The notes under the pieces were generated by a model. That model was not told the DNA's origin and searched no databases. It worked only from the letters and a program-made list of their open reading frames with translations. Below are positions 32,284 through 44,312 of a stretch of 64,000 bases of DNA, in pieces (the stretch's first letter is position 1; every line of letters begins with the position of its first letter). The position numbers and the translations under genes are program-made. Source of the DNA: Ashinkailepas kermadecensis (Eukaryota > Arthropoda > Thecostraca > Neolepadidae); NCBI GenBank assembly GCA_034440615.1, contig JAOTOM010004359.1:46001-110000 (forward strand), written 5' to 3'.

Positions 32284-32588
32284 CAAGTTCGCCTGCCGAT
32301 CGAGAGACAAGCTGGTGTCTTTAGTCAAGGACATGTGGAATGTCAGTTGCTCTGATCGCACAATGCATAAACCGACACGGCCGTGAGCCCAAATCATAAT
32401 CAATAAAGATAAGTCGACAGTTTTGAACTGGTCGGAGTGTTGCACAGGTGTGTTTCTGTGTTCCATGTCACACCGGCAGTGTAGGTGTTGGTGAGGATGC
32501 TGTTGCACAAGTGTTCACACGCGTGACTCGACGACTACTTGTCCGTCTGTGTGACATTAGTCTGACGCACGTCTCACCTGTCCGGCAG

Positions 32589-34631
32589 ACTGCAGCTGCT
32601 GTCGTTCTCGCTGGCGCACTGTCCGGCCGCTCAGCTGGAGCTGCTTCTGCGGCTGAGGCAGCGGCTGCTGGCCGTACAGCTGGTGGCGCAGCTGGAGCTG
32701 TGTGCAGCTGCGCGGCAGGAGCACCACCTGTTGTCCGAGCCGCCATGCGAGGCCGACCGCCACACGTCCTGCCCGAGGGAAAACCAGTCGGACGGCGGGC
32801 AGCACTCCTCTGCCGGATGGCACGACCCTCAGGAAGCCACAGATGGTCGAGCGGAGGCCGCAGACGTGGGTGTGCAGCACGGCACGCGTGGCCTGACCGG
32901 CCATATAGCGCGCGCCACGGCCACCACCACGCGCGCCGTGCTGCAGGCCACCTCTGACACGACGCGCGCCGTGCTGCAGGCCACCTCTGACACCACACGC
33001 GCCGTCCTGCAAGCCACCTCTGACACCACACGCGCGCTCGTGTCTGGCCAGTTGCCTGGCGAGCTGCTGACGTCGGCCGGCACCGCCACTCGCAGTCTGC
33101 TCCGATCCACGGTGTCTCGCCTGACGCCCGGGCCTCGTGCAGCGCTGGCCGACCTGCCGCCGGCCAACGCTGACGTGACGCGGCTCGGCGTGCCGGCTTT
33201 CTCGGCCTCCCTGCTGCCCGGCTGCCACCACAGTGCGCTATACGCCGACTACACGTCGTTCTCGGCGCCGTCGGCCGGCGGCCCGGCGCTGACAGCGGCG
33301 CTGGCCGCCGTGCGTCTGGACGCGCTGCGGGCGACGGCCGCCGGCCGACCGCTGCGGCCGGCGCTAGTGCAGCGGCTGGTGCCGCTCCTGCTGCGCGAGG
33401 ACACTGCGCTGGCGCTGGCCTGGGCGCTGTCGCTGCCCACGTCTGAGCTGTGCCGCTGCTGCCACGACTGGCCGACCACCGAGCTGGCGCTTCGTCTGGC
33501 AGCTTACTGCTGCGCTCTGAAGCTGGCCGCCGAGCCGGCAGACGGCGCCGCTGACGGGCCGTGGTGGCCGTCAGACACTGCGCCGGGCGGGGACGTGACG
33601 CTGGTGCCGCCGTCCGACCTGGTGGCGGCCAGTCTGCGGCGGCGTGACCCGACGTCGGCCGGTCTGCGCGAGACCATGCTACAGCTGGAGCGGCGGCTGC
33701 AGGACGTCCGGCAGGCCGGCCAGCTGCTGCGGCTGGACGCCGGCGTGGACGTGGCGCGCTTTGTCGCCGAGCCGGCCTACCAGCGGGACACCATCGTCGG
33801 TCTGGCCATGAGCGACGACGACGCGACTCTGGAGACGGCCACCCGGCTGGCGCGCCGGTACGGCGTGCCGGCCGCTCAGCTGGCCGTCGAGCAGATGGCG
33901 CACCTGTTCTCGGCGGCCCAGCTGAGCGTGGACGAGGTGCGCGAGCGGCTGAGTCGGCGCCAGCTGGTGCACACTGCGATGACGGAGCCCGGGCTGCTGG
34001 CCTGCACGCTGCGAGAGCGCGTGTTTCCGACGCTGTCCGGGCTGGACCACGCGCGCCTGCTGCTCTACCACAGCGTGCTGGCGCAGGCCGAGCCGGGGGC
34101 GGCGCCGAGCATATCGGCGCGCGTCACGCTGCTGCGGCTGGTGCGCGGCACCGGCACCGACTTCAGTCAGCTGATGGCCGCCGACGGCCACCGGCTAGCT
34201 CTGCTGCTGAGGCCGGCGCTCACCGAGCAGACGGTCGAGCCGCTGCAGGAGCTGGCGGCGCGGCTCGGGAACCCGGCGCTGACCGGCTCGGCCGTGGCCG
34301 CCGCCTGGCTGGTGCGCCTGCTCATCGACGCCGGCGTCGATCGGTGGCAGCCGCTGCTGGAGGCGGAGCTGCCGCGCCTGCAGCCGCTGGAGCCGGCCGA
34401 CTTCACTGGCAGCGCCGTCACGCTGCTGTTCGGAGACGCCGCGCTCAAACGCGGCCTGGAAGCACGCCAGCAGATGGCGGCCACTCTGCGGACGGCAACG
34501 CTGGACAGGAAGCCGGAGGATGGCTGGGCGGAGGTGCGCCGCAGAATCGATGGGTGGGTCGAGCACCTGGAGTACCTCGAATGGGACTCGTACCAGGAGC
34601 TGCTGGAATCCACCGATGACGACATCTACCG
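32589..34631 (+). CDS. NBAS: NBAS exon 6, large exon (end of Sec39 and C-terminal alpha-solenoid)
   Basis: This 2043-bp exon is open throughout. One base completes a codon, 680 codons follow, and two bases are left over. It starts LQLLSFSLAHCPAAQLELLL (family: MAFALTHCPPSSIELLL) and carries AGVDVARFVAEPAYQRDTIV (family: GVDVQRFTADDQYKRETILG), ARRYGV, and FPTLSGLDHARLLLYHSVL (family: YPTIGGFDHERLQYYFTLL). It ends ELLESTDDDIYR. The acceptor is CCGGCAG ending at 32588 and the donor is GTGAGA at 34632. Near residues 117-149 of the exon an 11-residue unit AVLQATSDTTR occurs three times, encoded by 33-bp repeats at 32938-33036; vertebrate NBAS has one such segment. The part between residues 40 and 105 is poorly conserved and of low complexity. 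Confidence 0.9.
32938..33036 (+). repeat. 33-bp coding tandem repeat within NBAS exon 6
   Basis: Three copies of GTGCTGCAGGCCACCTCTGA plus CACCACACGCGCC, adding in-frame 11-residue units to the protein. Confidence 0.93.
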
Positions 34632-35976
34632 GTGAGACCTACTGGACGCGCGTGCGGCCGGCCGGTGGGGTGCAATTACTTGGCCGGGTCTCCTGTTAAG
34701 ACTGTTGATGCTGGTTTGGTCTGGTATCTTGTCCCTGCAGTATCTGATGCTTGTTTGTTTCCACCGGACACTGTTGGGGTGCCGCTGTGACACGCCATCA
34801 TTAGTTCATGTGAACGAAATGCCCTGAAATTCCAAAATGTGCGGGGAAATCAATACCCCCGCAGAAACTTGCTTTTTAACCTGCGAACAGGGTTTTTGTT
34901 TCTTGGATTACGTAGTATTGAAGTGTGCAGGCTTATAAGAGCCATATGGGTGCATTTGGGTTAGGCCTTTGAAAGGGAGATTTTATCGTCTTATGTTATA
35001 AGACGAGAAAGAGATACTGGAGCGTCCTAATCAATGCTATATCATGAGTTCTAAGCAAACTATCTACTCCATTACGTTATCATATGGGCGTTAAGTAACC
35101 AAACCGGGTCGATGCGCCATAAAACTCAAATAACCAACTAACCAACCATTACGTTCTCACGGTCAGTCCCTTCATCACAGAGCCGAAGGATTTTACCGAA
35201 TCCACTACGGTGCACACTTGTGACCAGCACAATCCCACATTTATGAGCATGCTCTAAGACGTACTATTATCAATCCTACTCCCCCCCCCCCCTCTATTGC
35301 ACGACTAAAAATTAATTATAAAAAAGTATTGGGCCTAAGGAATGTATCCACCCTGTTTCTAAATACATTTAACCAAGGACTCCCCACCAGATAACTTCTT
35401 CCCATTGAAGTTGCAGAATCAAACTGTATCAGTGGCTACCGTCTTCAGCACCGTCACCACTGTAATGCCTGTAATGCTCTAAACACCGCCACCACGGAAT
35501 GTGACGCTACGTGACGGGAGCACTGTTTGGGCTGTGAGAGAATGCCTCGTGTTAATGCTGGGGACTTGGGTGTGCCGGAGGCTGTTGTAACCCTGGTTAT
35601 TATAGATGTCCTGGTTGTGACTCACGATCGGGATGACACGGTACAGATGGGCCAGTAGCACCTTCAGAGGCATTTATTCGGCGTCTCATGTCGACCTGAT
35701 CATCGCACGACTGCGAACGGCATCAAGCCGAGCTAGCGCGGACAACACTGTCGTTTCAATAGCAGACACTGTTTCGGCGATGCACGTCATCGTCGGGCTT
35801 GTTTTGATCGGTGTGTACGTCTGCCTGTCCACATGTGCGGCGCTGGCCGTTGGCCTGTGTGCAGTCGGTGTCAGTCAGCGCTCCACCTGTGTAACTGGAG
35901 CCGTACCCGACACCGGGCCCACGTTGCTGGCGACTCGGTGGTAGTGCGTGTTGCCCGACGGATGGCGATGGCGCCG
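34632..35976. other. start of NBAS intron 6, no gene; LINE/SINE tail stub at 35080-35150
   Basis: The stub reads CATATGGGCGTTAAGTAACC ... GGTCGATGCGCCATAAAACT then AACCAACTAACCAACC. A C-run lies at 35281-35292. The 3' flank of the chitinase (35500-35976) shows no clear polyadenylation signal on the - strand that I could confirm. Confidence 0.6.
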
Positions 35977-37440
35977 CTACTTGCACTGTTCGGACTGCTG
36001 CGGCCAGGTGCACGCCGCGATGGTGGCGTCGAACACCAGGCCGGCGGCGCACTCCATTTCGGTCACGCGCCAGTTTGTGCCCACCTCTTCGCACTCGTAG
36101 AAGATGGGCGAGCAGGTGCGCGTCGGGTCGGGGTTGAGGCCCGGGTGCTGGCAGATATGGGTGGACGGCGTCGGCCCGCCGGTGGGTGCGGGCGGTGTCG
36201 GCCCCGCTGTCGGCCCCGCTGTCGGCCCTGCTGTCGGTGTGGGGATGTCGCCGTTCAGCGCGGTCCACAGCGCCGCCATGTACGGTCTGGAGGTGCCCAG
36301 GCCGCACAGGTTGTGCAGGTCGTCCGTCTCCACCGACCACGCCATGCCGCCGGCCAGGCCTAGCTGCTTGATGAGCGCCGCCTTGCGCGCGACGGTGACC
36401 AGGTCGTCGTAGCCGATCCAGATGTCGCCCTTGTACACGTAGACAGCCTCCTGTTCGGGGTCGAGCACGCGAGTCCAGCCGTCCTCGCTCAACATCTGGC
36501 AGATCTCGGCGAAGCCGCAGAAGCCCGCCTGGTTGGTGTACGGGCAGGCGGGCATCGGACTGTGCGCCGGCGCGTACATGCTATGCTGGTTCGGATCGTC
36601 CAGGACGAAGCCTTCGCCGTACACTGGCATGCCCAGCACTAGCTTGTGCGCCGGTACGCCGGCCTGAAGGTAGTAGTTGACGGTGAAGTTAACGTTGAAG
36701 TTCTGGTAGCCGGCGCCGTGCTGGACGTCGGCCTTCGACTGGAAGAGCGGCGCCACGTGGCCGGTGAAGGGGTCCCAGCTGCCGTGGTAGTCGTACGCCA
36801 TGATGTTGACCAAGTCCAGGTACTCGGCCAGGTCGGCCATGTTGTAGGCGGCGTCGATAGTGGCCTGCGACTGTGCCACGGCGGCCGTCAGCAGCAGGTC
36901 CTGCGGCACCAGCGCATCGCTCAGCTCGCGCACCAGCAGGCCGAAGTTGTCGCGGTCGGCCGTCTTGCCGCCGCGCTGCGTCGGGTACTCCCAGTCCAGG
37001 TCCAGGCCGTCGAAGTTGTACTTGCGCAGGAAGGTGACGCAGCTGTCGACGAAGGTCTTGCGCCGCTCGGCGGACGCCGTCATCTCCGAGTAGCTCTCTG
37101 AGCCCTCGTTCCAGCCGCCAATGGACAGCAGCGTTTTGAGCTGCGGGTTCCGCTGCTTGAGTGCGGTAAAGCGCAGGAAGGCGCCTTTGCCGTAGTCGTC
37201 GTACAGGTCGTTCCATGGGTCGAGCGACTTGATGGTGCTGGTGCTCGGGTCGAGTCCGGCGAACGTGTAGACGGCGTGCGTGCACAGGAACGGATCGATA
37301 TCCTCGACATCGAAGCGGCCCAGGCCAGGCCGATACACGGCCCAGCTACCGTAGTAGCAGACCACCTTAAAGTTTGCGCTGTCGGCTGCCGCGGCCTGGC
37401 CGGCCAGCAACAGCAACAGCAGCGGCTCGAGACGACCCAT
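35977..37440 (-). CDS. secreted GH18 chitinase with CBM14 chitin-binding domain, intronless, nested antisense in NBAS intron 6
   Basis: One uninterrupted reading frame of 487 codons. Residues 1-19 are a signal peptide with a six-leucine core. The GH18 barrel follows: KTLLSIGGW (102-110), catalytic FDGLDLDWEYP (143-153, acid/base Glu151 and the Asp residues of DxxDxDxE all present), MAYDYHG (214-220) and GGMAWSVETDD (364-374). A Pro/Thr linker with repeated TAGP (403-425) leads to a C-terminal peritrophin-A (CBM14) domain with six cysteines at 430, 443, 450, 464, 477 and 486. The predicted role is extracellular hydrolysis of chitin in cuticle or gut lining. I chose the Met at 37440 because the signal peptide starts there; the frame is open 26 codons further upstream, which would bury the signal. 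The gene has no introns, unusual beside NBAS, and lies on the opposite strand inside its intron. A retroposed gene copy is one explanation. Confidence 0.88.
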   Translation of the reverse strand: MGRLEPLLLLLLAGQAAAADSANFKVVCYYGSWAVYRPGLGRFDVEDIDPFLCTHAVYTFAGLDPSTSTIKSLDPWNDLYDDYGKGAFLRFTALKQRNPQLKTLLSIGGWNEGSESYSEMTASAERRKTFVDSCVTFLRKYNFDGLDLDWEYPTQRGGKTADRDNFGLLVRELSDALVPQDLLLTAAVAQSQATIDAAYNMADLAEYLDLVNIMAYDYHGSWDPFTGHVAPLFQSKADVQHGAGYQNFNVNFTVNYYLQAGVPAHKLVLGMPVYGEGFVLDDPNQHSMYAPAHSPMPACPYTNQAGFCGFAEICQMLSEDGWTRVLDPEQEAVYVYKGDIWIGYDDLVTVARKAALIKQLGLAGGMAWSVETDDLHNLCGLGTSRPYMAALWTALNGDIPTPTAGPTAGPTAGPTPPAPTGGPTPSTHICQHPGLNPDPTRTCSPIFYECEEVGTNWRVTEMECAAGLVFDATIAACTWPQQSEQCK

Positions 37441-37599
37441 GTTGACGGCGTGAGCGACGCGACTGGCGTGTCGTCTCGCTTGCCTCCTGTTATCAAGGTG
37501 GCGCCCCGGTGCCATCATGGTCCTGCTGGCGCCGCATGGTCCGGCTGGAGCAGATAGCGCGGCAGCACGTCACCACTGCCCAGGTGTGGGCCGGGTCCG

Positions 37600-37730
37600 C
37601 GGCGGCTGACGCGGTGCTACTGCAGACGGTCAGACGGTGCTGTCGAGACGGTCCGCGGCGCTACTGCAGACGGTCAGACGGTGCTGTCGAGACGGTCCGC
37701 GGCGCTACTGCAGACGGTCAGACGGTCGCG
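37600..37730. repeat. 44-bp tandem repeat, about 2.5 copies, upstream of chitinase
   Basis: Unit GACGGTCAGACGGTGCTGTC then GAGACGGTCCGCGGCGCTAC. It lies 160-290 bp upstream (on the - strand) of the chitinase start codon, in the promoter region. Confidence 0.9.
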
Positions 37731-37847
37731 GCTTCACCGTGTCGCCTGGTTGGTTGGCGCTCATCTTGAGCGCTCTAGTCTCAGACAGCCTCGGGTGTTG
37801 TACGAGCCAGGCTGCCTGAGATGTGGGGCCACGCATACGCTCCGCAC

Positions 37848-38036
37848 CGCTGCCTTGTCTGTGGCGCCGATAGGCCGCGTTGTCCCCGCTGCCTTGTCTG
37901 TGGCGCCGATAGGCCGCGTTGTCCCCGCCGCCTTGTCTGTGGCGCCGATAGGCCGCGTTGTCCCCGCTGCCTTGTCTGTGGCGCCGATAGGCCGCGTTGT
38001 CTGTGGCGCCGATAGGCCGCGTTGTCCCCGCTGCCT
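37848..38036. repeat. 39-bp minisatellite, about 4.5 copies
   Basis: Unit TGCCTTGTCTGTGGCGCCGA followed by TAGGCCGCGTTGTCCCCGC. Confidence 0.93.
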
Positions 38037-38169
38037 GATGGCCACGGCAGTACGGCATGTGTTATTTGCAGGTGAATACTTGGAAGCAAGTGTGGGCTGT
38101 ACTACGTAGGTGGCACGCGAAGTTTTACTTGTGAAGATAAGCTGAGGAATGATTAGTAGCCCCACTCTA

Positions 38170-38553
38170 GCAGCTGCATGACCGACGCAGTCGATGCGCC
38201 CCTAAACTCCACTCCGGCAACTGGTTTCGTTGCGTTGCGCCAACCAGATTCAGATGCGGTGTGTAGTGTCTTTCGATGGGGGCAAAGTTAAAGTCGAATT
38301 ACAAGCGCAAATGTTTGCACCCCTCCCCATTCCCCCAATGTTAAAAGTGCGGATCTCGGCCACTTTGTGAGCCCACTTGGGGCTGCTAGAGGTGCGCTGC
38401 GCAACCCTCCCCGGGTGGACGAACATTTACCGGGTCAACCACCCCAGAGGGGGAGGCTGGTGCCACTCCCAGCTACCGACAATGTGGTACAGAGCTAAAA
38501 GTCAGCCCCGGGTGGATATGTTAGCTATTTTGGCTTTAGGGCGCTTCGACCAC
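38170..38553. mobile_element. two more LINE/SINE tail stubs (38170-38212 +, 38519-38553 -)
   Basis: First: GCATGACCGACGCAGTCGAT then GCGCCCCTAAACTCC. Second is the complement: TTTTGGCTTTAGGGCGCTTC GACC. The sequence between is not recognised. Confidence 0.65.
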
Positions 38554-38579
38554 TGGTGAGAGAAAGAGGGAGAGGGGGA

Positions 38580-38916
<337 letters not shown>

Positions 38917-39224
38917 TGGAATGAGGGAAAGGATGTTCAAGGTTCTTCGTCTGAGAGCTGGGAGTGCCATGCAATATGGAGCATCGTTTTCTTTCTGCGT
39001 CATACGGTCGGTTCAAATAGAAGTGGCGCATGCCTCACGAGCCAGATAAGATCCGCGTATGGGTCGCACCAAGCGAAGCTCGGCGCTATCAGTTGGCTGA
39101 CGGACAGCGCGACGTGTTTGGTCTTGATAATGTCAAGACTAGTTACGGTCAATGTCTGGGTTAAGTGGCTGCTGTGCTGGCGTGGTGTTTGCAGCATGCC
39201 GCAACGACGATTCTAGGACAAAAT

Positions 39225-40530
39225 ACGTATGGCAGATGTACGTCAGCAAATGTACGAAAGCGCAGATGTACGTATGGCTAATGTACGTAAGTGCAAATGT
39301 ACGTATGCGCAAATGTACGAAAGCGCAGATGTACGTATGGCTAATGTACGTAAGTACAAATGTACGTAAGCGCAAAAGTATGTATGCGTAAATGCTGCAT
39401 GACCGACGCAGTCGATGCGCCCCAAAACTCCAAACGTATGCGTAAATGTACGTAGGAGCAAATGGACGTATGCGCAAATGTACGTAAGCGCAAATGTACG
39501 TATGCGCAAAAGTACGTAAGCGCAAATGTACCTATGCACAAAAATACGTATGCGCAAATGTACGTATGCGCAAATGTACGTAAGCGCAAAAGTACGTAAG
39601 CGCAAATGTGCGTAAGCGCAAACGTACGTAAGCGCAAATGTACGTAAGCGCAAAAGTACGTATGCGGAAATGTACGTACATTTACGCATGCGTACCTTTG
39701 TATTTATGTGCATTTGGTTAGGTGCAAATGCCATACGTACATTTGCGCTTACATACATTAACTTACGTACCTTTGCCATACGCGCATTTCCTCTTACGTA
39801 TATGTCATCAACACATTTGCCATACGTACTTCTGCGCTTTCGTATATCTGAGCTTACGTTCATCTGCCCTGCGTACTTTTGCGCTTACGTTCATATCTGC
39901 ATATGTACATTTGCGTGCTTACTTTGCATACTTTACTTACTTTACATACTTACTTACTTACTTACTTACGTACTTAATACGTACTTACTTACCACGTACT
40001 TACTTTACGTACTTTTGCGCTTACGTAAATTTGCGCATGCCTACATTTGCGCCTACATATATTTGCGCATACGTACATTTGCACTTACGTACTTTTGTGC
40101 TTGCGTATATTTGCAATTACGTACATTTACACATACGTACATTTGCGCATACGTACATTTGCCCTTACGTACTTTTGCGCGTACGTACATTTGCGCATAC
40201 GTACATTTACGCTTGCGTACATTTGAGCTTACGTACATTTGCGCTTACGTACTTTTGCGCATGCGTACATTTGCGCTTGCGTACTTTTGCGCATACGTAC
40301 TTTTGTGCATACGTACATTTGCGTATACGTACTTGTGCGCATACGTACTTGTGTGCTTACTTACATTTGCGCTTACGTACATTTGCACATACGTACATTT
40401 GCCATACGTACATTTGCCCTTACGTACAATTGCCATACGTACATCTGCGCTTACGTACATTTGCATACGCACATTTGCGTACGTACATCTGCCATACGCA
40501 CATTTGCTTTACGTACATTTGTCCGGTTAC
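39225..40530. repeat. palindromic array of a 16-bp unit (foldback-like)
   Basis: From 39225 to about 39675 the unit reads AAATGTACGTAAGCGC or AAATGTACGTATGCGC. From there to about 40525 it reads as the reverse complement, GCGCTTACGTACATTT. The switch is at the exact palindrome AAATGTACGTACATTT (39668-39683). Arms are about 0.45 and 0.85 kb, the longer interrupted by an (ACTT)n stretch at 39915-40010. A LINE/SINE tail stub sits in the left arm at 39389-39433. Confidence 0.9.
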
Positions 40531-40929
40531 CCGCAGCGACACAATTCGAGGCCCTCGTCACCAGAGCGAACTGTCCAGCTGGCTCAGCTGCCTGATGTCA
40601 CCAGTGCCACTTTGACTGTATAGGCTTGTGTGTACTCGTCGCACGCGTATCAAACTTTCAGGACAGCGAATAAGAGTGAAGACTGCAATTTGCGGTGTTG
40701 CTGAATTTGCAGCAGTCCAATGACGGCCAAAGGATCGTTTTTTCGAACTTCAGATACATTTTAGTGTATGCATTTGCATATGAATAGTGCATGCTATTTG
40801 CATGTTTTGTTTGCATTTGCATACTGTATTGCATGATTCGAATATAGAGCAAGGATGTGCCTTCTCAGTGGCATGATGCGAGTGAAACAGCTGTGCTCAT
40901 TCTTCATCAGCCTTCGCCTGTCCACCCTC

Positions 40930-43900
40930 ACTGATGACGCAGCTGAGTCTCTGGCCCAGCTGACATTGAGGACGTCTGTCCAACCTCACTGATAACGCAG
41001 CTGAGTCTCTGGCCCAGCTGACATTGAGGACGTGAACCTCACTGATAACGCAGCTGAGTCTCTGGCCCAGCTGACATTGAGGACGTGAACCTCACTGATA
41101 ACGCAGCTGAGTCTCTGGCCCAGCTGACATTGAGGACGTGAACCTCACTGATAACGCAGCTGAGTCCTCTGGCTCAGCTGACATTGAGGACGTGAACCTC
41201 ACTGATAACGCAGCTGAGTCTCTGGCCCAGCTGACATTGAGGACGTGAACCTCACTGATAACGCAGCTGAGTCTCTGGCCCAGCTGACATTGAGGACGTG
41301 AACCTCACTGATAACGCAGCTGAGTCTCTGGCCCAGCTGACATTGAGGACGTGAACCTCACTGATAACGCAGCTGAGTCCCTGGCTCAGCTGACATTGAG
41401 GACGTGAACCTCACTGATAACGCAGCTGAGTCTCTGGCCCAGCTGACATTGAGGACGTGAACCTCACTGATAACGCAGCTAGGTCTCTGGCCCAGCTGAC
41501 ATTGAGGACGTGAACCTCACTGATAACGCAGCTGAGTCCCTGGCCCAGCTGACATTGAGGACGTGAACCTCACTGATAACGCAGCTGAGTCCCTGGCTCA
41601 GCTGACATTGAGGACGTGAACCTCACTGATAACGCAGCTGAGTCCCTGGCTCAGCTGACATTGAGGACGTGAACCTCACTGATAACGCAGCTGAGTCCTG
41701 GCTCAGCTGACATTGAGACGTGAACCTCACTGATAACGCAGCTGAGTCCCTGGCCCAGCTGACATTGAGGACGTGAACCTCACTGATAACGCAGCTGAGT
41801 CCCTGGCTCAGCTGACATTGAGGACGTGAACCTCACTGATAACGCAGCTGAGTCCCTGGCTCAGCTGACATTGAGGACGTGAACCTCACTGATAACGCAG
41901 CTGAGTCCCTGGCTCAGCTGACTTGAGGACGTGAACCTCACTGATAACGCAGCTGAGTCCCTGGCTCAGCTGACATTGAGGACGTGAACCTCACTGATAA
42001 CGCAGCTGAGTCCCTGGCTCAGCTGACATTGAGACGTGAACCTCACTGATAACGCAGCTGAGTCCCTGGCCCAGCTGACATTGAGGACGTGAACCTCACT
42101 GATAACGCAGCTGAGTCCCTGGCCCAGCTGACATTGAGGACGTGAACCTCACTGATAACGCAGCTGAGTCCCTGGCTCAGCTGACATTGAGGACGTGAAC
42201 CTCACTGATAACGCAGCTGAGTCCCTGGCTCAGCTGACATTGAGACGTGAACCTCACTGATAACGCAGCTGAGTCCCTGGCTCAGCTGACATTGAGGACG
42301 TGAACCTCACTGATAACGCAGCTGAGTCCCTGGCCCAGCTGACATTGAGGACGTGAACCTCACTGATAACGCAGCTGAGTCCCTGGCCCAGCTGACATTG
42401 AGGACGTGAACCTCACTGATAACGCAGCTGAGTCCCTGGCTCAGCTGACATTGAGACGTGAACCTCACTGATAACGCAGCTGAGTCTCTGGCCCAGCTGA
42501 CATTGAGGACGTGAACCTCACTGATAACGCAGCTGAGTCCCTGGCTCAGCTGACATTGAGGACGTGAACCTCACTGATAACGCAGCTGAGTCCCTGGCCC
42601 AGCTGACATTGAGGACGTGAACCTCACTGATAACGCAGCTGAGTCCCTGGCTCAGCTGACATTGAGGACGTGAACCTCACTGATAACGCAGCTGAGTCCC
42701 TGGCTCAGCTGACATTGAGGACGTGAACCTCACTGATAACGCAGCTGAGTCTCTGGCCCAGCTGACATTGAGGACGTGAACCTCACTGATAACGCAGCTG
42801 AGTCCCTGGCTCAGCTGACATTGAGGACGTGAACCTCACTGATAACGCAGCTGAGTCCCTGGCCCAGCTGACATTGAGGACGTGAACCTCACTGATAACG
42901 CAGCTGAGTCCCTGGCTCAGCTGACTGAGGACGTGAACCTCACTGATAACGCAGCTGAGTCTCTGGCTCAGCTGACATTGAGACGTGAACCTCACTGATA
43001 ACGCAGCTGAGTCCCTGGCTCAGCTGACATTGAGGACGTGAACCTCACTGATAACGCAGCTGAGTCCTGGCTCAGCTGACATTGAGGACGTGAACCTCAC
43101 TGATAACGCAGCTGAGTCTCTGGCCCAGCTGACATTGAGGACGTGAACCTCACTGATAACGCAGCTGAGTCCCTGGCTCAGCTGACATTGAGGACGTGAA
43201 CCTCACTGATAACGCAGCTGAGTCTCTGGCTCAGCTGACATTGAGGACGTGAACCTCACTGATAACGCAGCTGAGTCCCTGGCTCAGCTGACATTGAGGA
43301 CGTGAACCTCACTGATAACGCAGCTGAGTCTCTGGCCCAGCTGACATTGAGGACGTGAACCTCACTGATAACGCAGCTGAGTCCCTGGCTCAGCTGACAT
43401 TGAGGACGTGAACCTCACTGATAACGCAGCTGAGTCCTGGCTCAGCTGACATTGAGGACGTGAACCTCACTGATAACGCAGCTGAGTCTCTGGCTCAGCT
43501 GACATTGAGGACGTGAACCTCACTGATAACGCAGCTGAGTCCCTGGCTCAGCTGACATTGAGGACGTGAACCTCACTGATAACGCAGCTGAGTCTCTGGC
43601 CCAGCTGACATTGAGGACGTGAACCTCACTGATAACGCAGCTGAGTCCCTGGCTCAGCTGACATTGAGGACGTGAACCTCACTGATAACGCAGCTGAGTC
43701 CCTGGCTCAGCTGACATTGAGGACGTGAACCTCACTGATAACGCAGCTGAGTCTCTGGCCCAGCTGACATTGAGGACGTGAACCTCACTGATAACGCAGC
43801 TGAGTCTCTGGCCCAGCTGACATTGAGGACGTGAACCTCACTGATAACGCAGCTGAGTCTCTGGCTCAGCTGACATTGAGGACGTGAACCTCACTGATAA

Positions 43901-44312
43901 CGCAGCTGAGTCTCTGGCCCAGCTGACATTGAGGACGTGAACCTCACTGATAACGCAGCTGAGTCTCTGGCCCAGCTGACATTGAGGACGTGAACCTCAC
44001 TGATAACGCAGCTGAGTCCCTGGCTCAGCTGACATTGAGGACGTGAACCTCACTGATAACGCAGCTGAGTCTCTGGCTCAGCTGACATTGAGGACGTGAA
44101 CCTCACTGATAACGCAGCTGAGTCTCTGGCCCAGCTGACATTGAGGACGTGAACCTCACTGATAACGCAGCTGAGTCCCTGGCCCAGCTGACATTGAGGA
44201 CGTGAACCTCACTGATAACGCAGCTGAGTCCCTGGCCCAGCTGACATTGAGGACGTGAACCTCACTGATAACGCAGCTGAGTCTCTGGCTCAGCTGACAT
44301 TGAGGACGTGCT
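40930..44312. repeat. 53-bp satellite-like array, about 64 copies
   Basis: Unit AACCTCACTGATAACGCAGC, TGAGTCCCTGGCTCAGCTGA, CATTGAGGACGTG. Copies are very similar; variants are TCTCTGGCCC versus CCCTGGCTC, plus 1-3 bp deletions. Each unit has CAGCTGAG and a second AGCTGA in an imperfect inverted pair. 53 is not a multiple of three, so it is not coding. Confidence 0.97.

Noticed and set aside
39243..40623. Several ORFs of 200-317 codons rich in Tyr, Cys, Leu and Arg
   Set aside because: They read the 16-mer palindromic array and keep its periodicity. No domain is seen.
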